This document shows positions 1 to 8,058 of a DNA stretch of 56,784 nucleotides, piece by piece (position 1 is the stretch's first letter; every line of letters starts with the position of its first letter). Source of the stretch: Bacteroides sp. Marseille-P3684 (GTDB taxonomy: Bacteria > Bacteroidota > Bacteroidia > Bacteroidales > Bacteroidaceae); NCBI RefSeq assembly GCF_900291465.1, contig NZ_LT985808.1, forward strand, positions 3,649,494 to 3,706,277. Reading direction: 5' to 3'. The notes under the pieces were generated by a model. The model had not been told where the DNA came from. It did no database searches and saw only the letters and a list, made by a program, of their open reading frames with translations. The position numbers and the translations under genes were made by a program.

Positions 1-1926
1 ATCGAGTAGGAGGAAAACGACGTAGTTTTCTTCCTACTTTCGTTTTCCGTCCTCTCACACCACCGTACATGCGGTTCCGCATACGGCGGTTCCTATTTTG
101 GGTACCATTCGAGATATTCACCCATTAAAGTAGCATACCCTGCTTTGCGCAAGTTCTCATTTGTGATTGCCCTGTGCATTATGTGGCTGTCTGCTATGCG
201 CCAGCAGCCCTTGCGAGTATTACCCCATTCATATGCCTTGTACTTATCGATACCGCATCTAATGAGGTTTGCCACTTTTGTCTTGACTTTCTTCCATGCT
301 TTCCATATACACATACGTATTCTACGCCTTAACCATTCGTCAGTGGTAAGTAGAAGACGTTTCATATTGGCAAGATGATAATAGCCGACCCATCCTCTTA
401 TGTATTCTTTGAGCTTTTGCTTTCTCTTGGAATATCCCCATCCATTGCTGCGACTTGTCAGTTCTTTTAGTCTTGACTTCATCTTGGCTTTGGATGTCGG
501 GTGTACCGTAAGTTGGCATTTACCTTTCATTACATTAAAGGAATAGCCGAGATATTTCACTCCGCGCACATACGACACTACGGTCTTCTCCTGGTTGACT
601 TTGAGATATAGATTGTTCTCTATAAATCGGGTTATGCTCTCCTTCACTCGCATTGCTGCCCTTCGGGACCTGCAGAATATCATCGAGTCATCCGCATAGC
701 GCACAAAAGGGAGGCCTCTGAGTTCCAGCTCTTTGTCCAGTTCATTGAGCATAATGTTGCTCAACAAGGGACTTAGCGGACCTCCTTGGGGAGTTCCTTC
801 CTCGCTCGCTTCAAACAAGCCTTTATTCATTACACCGCTACGGAGATACTTATGTATAAGACTGACCACTCTGCCGTCTTTTATGGTACGGCTGAGGATT
901 TCTATGAGCTTGCTGTGGCACACCGTGTCGAAGAAGAGTTCAAGGTCAAGGTCTACAACATATACGTAGCCTTCATTGATTATCCTCTGCGCTTCACGTA
1001 GTGCGTCATGGCATCCTCTTCTCGGACGGAAGCCGTAGCTTGTCTTGGAGAATTGGTTCTCATAGATGGGAGTCAACACTTGGTTTATGGCTTGTTGCAC
1101 CAATCGGTCTATCACGGTGGGGATACCTAAAAGGCGCATCTTGCCATTGTCTTTGGGGATTTCTACCCTTCTTACCGGGTTCGGACGGTAAGAGCCGTCC
1201 ATCAAGGAACTAAGGAGCATTTCCCTATTGGTCAGGAGCCATGGGAGCAATTGCTCGCACGACATCTTGTCGATACCACCACATCCCTTGTTTCTCACCA
1301 CTGTTTTGTAGGCTCTGTTGAGATTTGACGGACTGAGAATTTGCTCGAAAAGGTGTTCCTTGTCGAATGGTACTTCCACGATGTTGTCTTCACACATCCA
1401 CATAAAGGTCTGCACTCCCCCATATCTTTCGGTTTCCGACCTATTCCTTTGAGGGCAGCCATTAAAACGTGATAATGTTTTCTGCATTCTGTCCTTCATA
1501 TGGTATGTTTCAATTACTATCGTTTAATTGTTAGGTTCTGCCCTTCATGCAACTCTATCGACAGCTGCACTACTATGGCGTCTGCTGACTTCTCACGACA
1601 AGCTTTACTCCACTTCTTTCGTAAAAAAAAAAAACTATTCGAAGTGTCCGTGAGACCTCCTCGGATAAGGGCGTTGTCTTTCCATCTTATACCTACTTCA
1701 TCTACACCGACCGTTCCGAATAGCTATAGGGCTTCGATTTGTTTAGCAATCTTACCCACGGTCATATGCCTTGTATGAAGTTTCTGTTCGTTAGGCCAGA
1801 TGTTTGCCGACGGCTTCCTTCAGATTTCACCTCGCGATGAACACCCTTGCCTGGGGCTATGTAATTCCCGCTATTAGGGCTTACTCGGGACTTGCACCCG
1901 TTAGACAACACTCATGCCGAGCGTAC
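1..1926 (-). mobile_element. Group II intron (class C-like), complete or nearly so
   Basis: The element contains a reverse transcriptase/maturase gene. Downstream of it, on the minus strand, lies a domain V-like hairpin (positions about 46-93, ending GTGGTGTGAGAGG) and a domain VI-like hairpin (about 1-45) ending in AT at the window edge. The inferred 5' end is at 1926, where the minus strand reads GTACG instead of the usual GTGYG and forms a short stem (CGCTC with GAGTG). Support for this boundary: the six exon bases before it (GTCTTA) pair with TAAGAT inside the intron at 1684-1689, as IBS1 with EBS1, with one wobble. The site lies just behind a terminator hairpin, which is the known preference of class C introns. 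The 5' boundary is inferred; the 3' end may continue past base 1. Confidence 0.8.
93..1499 (-). CDS. ltrA: Group II intron reverse transcriptase/maturase
   Basis: A 468-residue intron-encoded protein, expected to bind its intron RNA, assist splicing and copy the intron at the target site. The reverse transcriptase domain spans roughly residues 55-330: RT motifs include GFRPRRGCHDA, EGTPQGGPLSPLL and the catalytic YADD near residue 265. The segment VDLDLELFFDTV holds the first catalytic aspartate, with Leu where many relatives have Lys. A maturase/thumb region follows (EYIRGWVGYYHLANM and a basic tail). No HNH endonuclease domain is visible, which fits class C-like introns. Length and motifs look intact, so it could be active. 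The first methionine is kept because the sequence immediately upstream is intron RNA. Confidence 0.93.
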   Translation of the reverse strand: MKDRMQKTLSRFNGCPQRNRSETERYGGVQTFMWMCEDNIVEVPFDKEHLFEQILSPSNLNRAYKTVVRNKGCGGIDKMSCEQLLPWLLTNREMLLSSLMDGSYRPNPVRRVEIPKDNGKMRLLGIPTVIDRLVQQAINQVLTPIYENQFSKTSYGFRPRRGCHDALREAQRIINEGYVYVVDLDLELFFDTVCHSKLIEILSRTIKDGRVVSLIHKYLRSGVMNKGLFEASEEGTPQGGPLSPLLSNIMLNELDKELELRGLPFVRYADDSMIFCRSRRAAMRVKESITRFIENNLYLKVNQEKTVVSYVRGVKYLGYSFNVMKGKCQLTVHPTSKAKMKSRLKELTSRSNGWGYSKRKQKLKEYIRGWVGYYHLANMKRLLLTTDEWLRRRIRMCIWKAWKKVKTKVANLIRCGIDKYKAYEWGNTRKGCWRIADSHIMHRAITNENLRKAGYATLMGEYLEWYPK

Positions 1927-1934
1927 TAAGACAA

Positions 1935-1964
1935 GGAGGGTGCGTCGTAATTGACACACCCTCC
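1935..1964 (-). terminator. Terminator hairpin after the first SusD gene
   Basis: Perfect 8-bp stem (GGAGGGTG with CACCCTCC) and a 14-nt loop, followed on the minus strand by a weak U-tract (TTGTCTTA). It lies 52 bases past the SusD stop. The group II intron begins directly after the U-tract, so this hairpin is probably also the intron's recognition feature. Confidence 0.65.
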
Positions 1965-1972
1965 AGACATTT

Positions 1973-1992
1973 GTGTTTGGCAATTCAAACAC
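1973..1992. repeat. Isolated palindrome related to the 17.3-kb repeat array
   Basis: GTGTTTG and CAAACAC arms with a 6-nt spacer, in the untranslated tail of the SusD operon. Flanking bases (TTTGGCA and CAAACACTTGTG) match parts of the second unit of the palindrome array at 17261-17348, suggesting one dispersed repeat family. Confidence 0.45.
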
Positions 1993-2015
1993 TTGTGCTT
2001 CATCCGTTCTACAAC

Positions 2016-3692
2016 TTATTTATCTCCTCCACTCGGGTTCTGTTTCAGATTGATATTCACGGAGGTGGCATCATAGGGGAAGGCGAAATATTCATGCTTT
2101 CCCTTCACGAATCCGGTCGGACCATTGTTAGGGTTGGAATATTCCACATAGATGCGGTGCTTTGCTTCTCCCTTTGTGAAAAAGGCATCGTAAGTTGTCG
2201 GTATGTTCTTCCCGTTATCTTTGACGTTCTCCGTGTCTCCCCAGCGCACCATGTCCGGGAAGCGGACTCCTTCCAGCCACATTTCGAAACCTTTCTCATT
2301 CTTAACTTCCTCCAAGGTGAGTCTCTCAGAGATGTGTTTTGAACCGGCACGCCGCTGGATATCCTGAAGACATTGCAATCCGAGCCCGTCCGCATCATCC
2401 GTCTGTGCACAAGCCTCAGCATACATCAAAAGGACTTCGGCATAACGGAATATAGTGAGATTCTTGAATCCCCAACTGCCTTTCACGTTATCCTCCTTCC
2501 AAGCAATGAACTTCTTCCCGAAATATCCTCCAAATCCATAAAGCCCGGTCTTGTTCTTGATTCCAATCTGATCGGATGTCTCCAGCTGCTCCCGGGTCAT
2601 CCCCTTGCCTTTAGTCCCGTTCCACTCCATTTCATAGAGGAACTCGTCACCGGTCAGGAACGTCGCCTTACGACGGGGAGAATCACCATCGTTGGCCAGC
2701 ATGCGTTTGGCAAAGTCCGCACGGATAGCATGACCGCCCCAACCATCAGCCCCGATAAAGGAAGGCATGGAAGCCAGTTTGTCTGTCCTCCAGTTCCAGA
2801 ACTGAATGAACATCCATCCTGTACGCTGGATATAGTTGCTCCATTCCCCGATATTGGGATTCTCCACTACGTTTGCCTGGAAAATCATTTCCTCACAGAG
2901 GTCACCTGACGTATGGAAGAGATTTGCCCAACGTTCAGTCGGAACCAATTCATACTTTTTAGAATCAATCACCTGTCTGAGGTCTTTCCTGGCACCGGCA
3001 TAATCGCCCATAAAGAGGCGGGCTTTCCCTGCAAGTGTGAGAGCAAACCCCTTGGTGACCTTGGAAGCGCCTACCTTGTCAGCAGGACTGGTGCGTTCAT
3101 CCAGGTCACTCACCGCAGCTTCGGCTTCCGATGCACACCATTCGAGGAGTTTGTCATGCCCGCCTTCATAGTTCGCCGGTTTGGCATCTCCCGGAAGGAT
3201 ATGGTCCACCAAAGGAGGGCAATTCCATCCGATAGTCAACATAAAGTGTGCCCAAGCACGGAGTGCACGCGCTTCGGCGCATACACGTTTCTTGACATTC
3301 GTTTCAGGTTCTACGTTATCAAGAATGAGATTGGTATCATAAATGACACCGTACAGTCCCCAATAGGCATTTTTAATCACTTCGTTCTGCGAGTCATAAC
3401 GGAACTCATTCAGTTGTGCGCCAAAATCATTGTCACCGTATTGACTGCCTGCCGCCAACATGTCGTCTCCCGGTTCATTGAAAAGCACCGGGAGTGCAAT
3501 ATAGATGCCTTCATTGCCTGCTATGTTCAGACAGAAGGACTGATAAAGATTGTTGAGCGCATTCTGCGCATCATCGTCCGTACGGTAGAAATTTTCAAAT
3601 GGGATGACACCCTTCTGCTCGATGTCAAGGCAATCCTCGCAAGCACCGAAAAGGAAAGCGGCACCCAAGAGTGAATATAGAATCTTTTTCAT
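2016..3692 (-). CDS. SusD/RagB-family glycan-binding lipoprotein
   Basis: Outer-membrane surface lipoprotein expected to cap the SusC channel encoded directly upstream and capture oligosaccharides. The signal peptide MKKILYSLLGAAFLFGAC ends at a lipobox cysteine followed by Glu-Asp, a Bacteroidetes surface-export type sequence. I start at MKKIL rather than three codons upstream because the signal peptide begins there. Family marks: YRTDDDAQNALNNLYQSF near the N-terminus, TPR-like helices (ARALRAWAHFMLT, KGFALTLAGKARLFMGDYAGARKDL) and a C-terminal FRYAEVLLMYAEACAQ helix. About 558 residues is normal. It is the last gene of the five-gene operon; a terminator and then the intron follow. Confidence 0.93.
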   Translation of the reverse strand: MKKILYSLLGAAFLFGACEDCLDIEQKGVIPFENFYRTDDDAQNALNNLYQSFCLNIAGNEGIYIALPVLFNEPGDDMLAAGSQYGDNDFGAQLNEFRYDSQNEVIKNAYWGLYGVIYDTNLILDNVEPETNVKKRVCAEARALRAWAHFMLTIGWNCPPLVDHILPGDAKPANYEGGHDKLLEWCASEAEAAVSDLDERTSPADKVGASKVTKGFALTLAGKARLFMGDYAGARKDLRQVIDSKKYELVPTERWANLFHTSGDLCEEMIFQANVVENPNIGEWSNYIQRTGWMFIQFWNWRTDKLASMPSFIGADGWGGHAIRADFAKRMLANDGDSPRRKATFLTGDEFLYEMEWNGTKGKGMTREQLETSDQIGIKNKTGLYGFGGYFGKKFIAWKEDNVKGSWGFKNLTIFRYAEVLLMYAEACAQTDDADGLGLQCLQDIQRRAGSKHISERLTLEEVKNEKGFEMWLEGVRFPDMVRWGDTENVKDNGKNIPTTYDAFFTKGEAKHRIYVEYSNPNNGPTGFVKGKHEYFAFPYDATSVNINLKQNPSGGDK

Positions 3693-3734
3693 AATGAACA
3701 TACTTTTGAGGTTTTCAAGTAATACGTTACCCGA

Positions 3735-6700
3735 CTAGAATGAGAGGCTTGCACCAAAGGTACATTTCCTCATCGTGGGATAGGAACCGATGTCGAAACC
3801 AGCCCCTCCATTCCGGCTGGTCGTTGCCGTTTCAGGGTCCATACCCGGATAATCGGAGAATGTAAAGAAGTCATCCAACGACACAAAGAGGCGGAAGTTC
3901 TTGACGGCCACTTTCTGTGTCAGTTTCTTCGGCAAAGTGTAGCCTAACTGAAGTTGCTTGATTTTGAAGTAGGCACCGCTGAACATGGAGGCACTTGAAC
4001 CCCAGAAATTGAGATCGGTTGCCACTTGACGCGGGTCCGGCATGGAGGCTCCCCGATTCTCCGGAGTCCAGGCATTGTCCATATAATACCTCAGGGAGTT
4101 ACGTAACGGACTGTCTGCACGGTAGAGTATGTTGAAAATCTTATTGCCTGCCACACCGGTTCCAAATGCCGTAAAATCGAAACCTTTATATTCGAGATTG
4201 ATGGTAATGCCATAAGTGAACTTCGGAATGGAACTGCCGATATCCGTCATATCCTCGTCGGTCAACTCTGAGGAATTCACGATTTCACCTTCATGATTAC
4301 GGAATCGGGGAGCACCGGTCTCACTATCAACCCCTACATAGTCGAATGCACGGAAATACCAGATGGAGTGTCCCTCCTCAAATGCAGTATGCACTTTGTT
4401 GTTTGTTCCGTCCACTCCACCTTTGCTGGCTGTGATGCGCGGAAGGTCATCATACAGATAGGTCACTTCGTTCTTCAAGGTCGAGAAATTCGCATTTACA
4501 CGGTAGGTAAGGTCACCGATATGGTCTCTCCAACCAGCTTCAAATTCAAAACCCTTGTTGTTCACCTCACCGGCATTCACCGTAGTCTGGTTGGTATACA
4601 CCTCAGGCACCGGATTGATGTTGATCAGCAGGTCTTTGGTGTTTTTGTTATAGTAGTCCAGACTGACTGTCAGACGGTCATTCAGGAAACGCATGTCAAG
4701 ACCAAGGTCCAGCTGCTCGGATTTCTCCCACTTGAGATTCGGATTGGCAAGTCCGGAAGGATAAGAACCATAATATTGTTCAGGACTGTCTCCATACTGA
4801 TACCAGGCTGCATTGTAGCTGATAGGTGCAGTATAGGGGTAGTTATTAAGCACATTCACATTACCGTTAATACCCCAGGAAGCACGAAACTTCATGAATG
4901 AGAGGATGTCTCGGCTCACATTTTCCGCGATAAACTTCTCATTGCTGATGTTCCAGCCTACGGCTACAGAAGGGAACTTTCCCCAACGTCTGTCCGCTGG
5001 GAGCTTGGATGTATCAAAGGCATCGGCACGGTAATTGAACTGCAGACTATAACGATTGTCAAACGTGTAAAGCAGACGACCGAAGTAAGAAAGACTGGTC
5101 GAAATACCCGGAAGGTTACCAATACTTTTTGTTGTGGTTGAGGCTGAATTTACGTAATCGAGGTATTTGAAGTTGTCAGCATCGCCGGAGAGAATCTTAT
5201 TGCCACCCGTTCCTGTAGCCGAAGCCGATACATTGTCCGAGCGGAACTCTGTATAGGACATACCGAGCATCGCACCCACATTGTGCTTGTCAAACAAGGT
5301 CTTGTTGAAATTCACGAAGTTCTCCCACTGGTAGTAGTGGTTGTTGTTGGCGTTGGCAGATATGGAGTAGTCATCCGCTTTGGCCTGACCGTTCATGTAG
5401 TAGGGTTCGGAATACTCATGGCTATTGTTTTGTGAGATACGGTAAGAAAAACGCGACGTCATGACAAGGCCGTCCAGCGGAGTCAAGTCCAGGAAAGCCG
5501 TCCCACGGATAGCGAAGCCCGAATTCTTCTGATTCCGTCGGTCACGTTGGAGCAGCGGATTCCCGTTATCATCCATTTGGAATTTGGATGTCGCATAGAA
5601 TTTGCCATTCGGAGCCACAAGAATCTTCTCAGGATTCGTAGCATAGACTTCTTTCATTCCGGTGGTGAAATCATCGGTACTATCCCAATAGACAGGAGTC
5701 AGCGGATCGAGCAAGAGTGCCGGTGCAAGCATGGAACCATAAGCACTTTGGTGAGTAATGTTACGGGTCGCCCACCGTTCAATCGAGGTATTGGTACCTA
5801 CCCTGATCCACTTGTAGAGCTTATAGTCCGCATTGAGCTGTGCAGAAAGACGGCTATACGTATCCTTCTTTCCACGTACGATACCATCATTGTCAATGTA
5901 GTTCACCGACGTGAAAAAATGCCCTTTATCGTTGCCATCCTGGAAAGTCACAGCATGCTGAGTCGCCCAGCTCGTACCGAACACTTCCTTGATCCAGTTC
6001 GTTTCCAACGGGTTGTCGTAGTCCACACCATTAGCCTCACACATCGTCTTCATATCATAGCCGGACATCTCTTTGTATCGAATCCAGTCTTTCGCGCCAA
6101 AAAGCTCCGGAGTCTTGCCCAAACGCTGGTTAATCGCCTTAAAAGAATAGGTAATCTTAGGCCTGCCATTGGCGCCACTACCTGTCTTTGTCGTAATCAG
6201 AACGACACCATTACCTGCCTGTGCACCATAGATTGCTGCAGATGCCGCATCCTTAAGGACTTCGATGGACTCAATCATGGACGGGTCAAGATATTGGATA
6301 TTATCCACCTTCAAACCATCCACAATCAACAGAGGCCCCAGCTGGTCAGAGTTGGACGAATAACCGCGGATACGGATCTTCGCTCCTTCGCCGGGAGCAC
6401 CGGATGTGTTCAGAATCTGAATACCCGCAGCTTTTCCTTGAAGGGCAGCACCGGCATCAACGGTCGATAAATTCTTGATGTCATCGCCGTTGACCGAGGC
6501 GACCGAACCTGTGAGGTCACTCTTACGCTGTACACCGTAACCTACAACAACAACTTCATCGAGCGTCTTCAGATCCTCCTGCATACGGATGTCTATTTTC
6601 TCACGCCCGTTCACTTTGATTGTCTGCGTCTTGAAACCGACAAAAGATACGGTAAGGGTTGCGTTGCTATTCTGCACCCGGATAGTGTAGTTACCATCCA

Positions 6701-6872
6701 GATCGGTGATGCAACTGTTGGTCGTTCCTTCTTCACGAATTGCAACACCAATCATTGGCTCAGAATCGTTAGCTGAGACAACTGTACCCTTAACTTGGAT
6801 TTGTGCCATTGCCGTTGTGCAACAGAAAATCACAAATACCAGTAACAACTGAATTCTTGATTTCATAAGCAT
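3735..6872 (-). CDS. SusC/RagA-family TonB-dependent outer-membrane transporter
   Basis: Imports glycan fragments across the outer membrane with energy from TonB-ExbBD. Signal peptide at residues 1-23 (MKSRIQ at residue 3 is an alternative start). A carboxypeptidase-regulatory-like domain (about 25-115, VKGTVVSANDSEPMIGVAI) ends in the LDEVVVVGYG TonB-box region. The plug follows (about 120-230, with LQGKAAGIQI, IRIRGYSS and ESIEVLKDAASAAIYGAQAG), then a 22-strand-type barrel ending CTFGASLSF. The 1045-residue length is typical. The SusD partner starts 42 bases downstream. Preceding glycoside hydrolases suggest a plant hemicellulose or pectin-type substrate; the exact glycan cannot be read from this protein. 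Confidence 0.95.
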   Translation of the reverse strand: MLMKSRIQLLLVFVIFCCTTAMAQIQVKGTVVSANDSEPMIGVAIREEGTTNSCITDLDGNYTIRVQNSNATLTVSFVGFKTQTIKVNGREKIDIRMQEDLKTLDEVVVVGYGVQRKSDLTGSVASVNGDDIKNLSTVDAGAALQGKAAGIQILNTSGAPGEGAKIRIRGYSSNSDQLGPLLIVDGLKVDNIQYLDPSMIESIEVLKDAASAAIYGAQAGNGVVLITTKTGSGANGRPKITYSFKAINQRLGKTPELFGAKDWIRYKEMSGYDMKTMCEANGVDYDNPLETNWIKEVFGTSWATQHAVTFQDGNDKGHFFTSVNYIDNDGIVRGKKDTYSRLSAQLNADYKLYKWIRVGTNTSIERWATRNITHQSAYGSMLAPALLLDPLTPVYWDSTDDFTTGMKEVYATNPEKILVAPNGKFYATSKFQMDDNGNPLLQRDRRNQKNSGFAIRGTAFLDLTPLDGLVMTSRFSYRISQNNSHEYSEPYYMNGQAKADDYSISANANNNHYYQWENFVNFNKTLFDKHNVGAMLGMSYTEFRSDNVSASATGTGGNKILSGDADNFKYLDYVNSASTTTKSIGNLPGISTSLSYFGRLLYTFDNRYSLQFNYRADAFDTSKLPADRRWGKFPSVAVGWNISNEKFIAENVSRDILSFMKFRASWGINGNVNVLNNYPYTAPISYNAAWYQYGDSPEQYYGSYPSGLANPNLKWEKSEQLDLGLDMRFLNDRLTVSLDYYNKNTKDLLININPVPEVYTNQTTVNAGEVNNKGFEFEAGWRDHIGDLTYRVNANFSTLKNEVTYLYDDLPRITASKGGVDGTNNKVHTAFEEGHSIWYFRAFDYVGVDSETGAPRFRNHEGEIVNSSELTDEDMTDIGSSIPKFTYGITINLEYKGFDFTAFGTGVAGNKIFNILYRADSPLRNSLRYYMDNAWTPENRGASMPDPRQVATDLNFWGSSASMFSGAYFKIKQLQLGYTLPKKLTQKVAVKNFRLFVSLDDFFTFSDYPGMDPETATTSRNGGAGFDIGSYPTMRKCTFGASLSF

Positions 6873-6937
6873 GAATGGGTAGTTTAAGTTAAATGAATAT
6901 CATAAGTCGAGCTTGCAAAAGCTACATTGTCATGGAA

Positions 6938-7945
6938 TTACTCCGAGACTCCCTGTTTGGTCTGTACGACTGTCTGCATCGTCCCATCCGGATTATAATG
7001 CAGTTCGTCCACACATACACTACGCCGTCCGATGGCTCCGGGATGTCCATCCAGCGTCAACGTTGCATTGTGATAGAACAAGTACCATTTCCCCTGAAAT
7101 TCAATGATTCCCGGATGAATGGTGAAGCTGTTTTCCGCCATACCCGTCAGTTCGCCTCGCGGTGTCCATGGACCTTCCATGCTGGGAGCAGTGGCATACG
7201 AGATGGCTTCCCGTCCTTCTCCGAGGGATGCATACGTCAGGTAATACAGGTCACCATGTTTATGCAGCCAGGGACCTTCCACATAACGCGGCAGATCGAC
7301 GACCTGAATATCACCATCTATCTCAATGAGGTTCGGCTTCAGCTTAGCCAGGAAGCAGGTTCCGTTTCCCCAGCACAGCCAGGCTTGTCCGTTGTCGTCA
7401 ATCAGGGCGGTAGGGTCTATGTCGTTCCACCAGCCACGCGGACCATTGGACGTCATGTCATCGGAAACAAGAGGCTTGCCGATAGCATCCGTGAAAGGAC
7501 CAAGCGGTGTATCGCCGACAGCCACTCCGACAGCTTTTCCGGTATAAGGTTCACCAGCCTGTACCGTCGTGTAGTAATAGAACTTGCCGTTGTGCTCTAT
7601 CACTTGGGATGCCCAGGCCTCTCCTACTCCCCATTTAAAATCCGTAGGTTTCAGGACAACACCGTGGTCAGTCCAAGTCTGCATGTCTTTCGTTGAATAG
7701 CAGAGCCATTCGGTGATATTGAATTCTTTCCCGCCGTGAGCCGTGTCCTGACCTTCATAATACTCATCGTGGCCCACATAAAGATACAGAGTACCGTCAT
7801 GCACCAAGGGAGCCGGGTCTGCCGTAAACTTGTCTTTGACAAGCGGATTGCCGGTATTTCGGAAAGTGGGCAATTGCGGACGTTGTGCACATCCTGCCAA
7901 CAAGACAAGGGCACTGAGAATAAAAAGCAATTTCTGTTTCATCAT
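6938..7945 (-). CDS. Glycoside hydrolase family 43 lipoprotein (arabinofuranosidase/xylosidase type)
   Basis: A 335-residue lipoprotein (LLAGC, Cys19) consisting of a single five-bladed GH43 catalytic domain. The three family-43 acidic residues are visible: the base Asp in FTADPAPLV (Asp43), the pKa-modulating Asp in NDIDPTALIDD and the acid Glu in YVEGPWLHK. GH43 enzymes remove alpha-L-arabinofuranosyl or beta-xylosyl units from arabinan, arabinoxylan or xyloglucan; subfamily and linkage cannot be assigned by eye. It sits between the GH9 gene and SusC, all on one strand. No separate carbohydrate-binding module is seen, unlike the GH43 at the head of the operon. Confidence 0.88.
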   Translation of the reverse strand: MMKQKLLFILSALVLLAGCAQRPQLPTFRNTGNPLVKDKFTADPAPLVHDGTLYLYVGHDEYYEGQDTAHGGKEFNITEWLCYSTKDMQTWTDHGVVLKPTDFKWGVGEAWASQVIEHNGKFYYYTTVQAGEPYTGKAVGVAVGDTPLGPFTDAIGKPLVSDDMTSNGPRGWWNDIDPTALIDDNGQAWLCWGNGTCFLAKLKPNLIEIDGDIQVVDLPRYVEGPWLHKHGDLYYLTYASLGEGREAISYATAPSMEGPWTPRGELTGMAENSFTIHPGIIEFQGKWYLFYHNATLTLDGHPGAIGRRSVCVDELHYNPDGTMQTVVQTKQGVSE

Positions 7946-8058
7946 GGTATGTTTTTAATGATTGAATGCGGATGCAATATTACACGCGCAACACACTTTC
8001 AAGCTTCTATTTTCAGGTATTTCATTTATAAAATCAGATATATGAAAGCAAATCACCC

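Noticed and set aside
1955-1959. GTGTG on the minus strand as the intron 5' end
   Set aside because: It lies inside the terminator stem and leaves no IBS1-EBS1 pairing; the boundary at 1926 has a six-base pairing and fits class C insertion.
8019-8036. ATACCTGAAAATAGAAGC on the minus strand between GH9 and GH43, similar to the shared 18-bp site
   Set aside because: Only the left half resembles the site, and no promoter with matching geometry lies beside it; probably chance.
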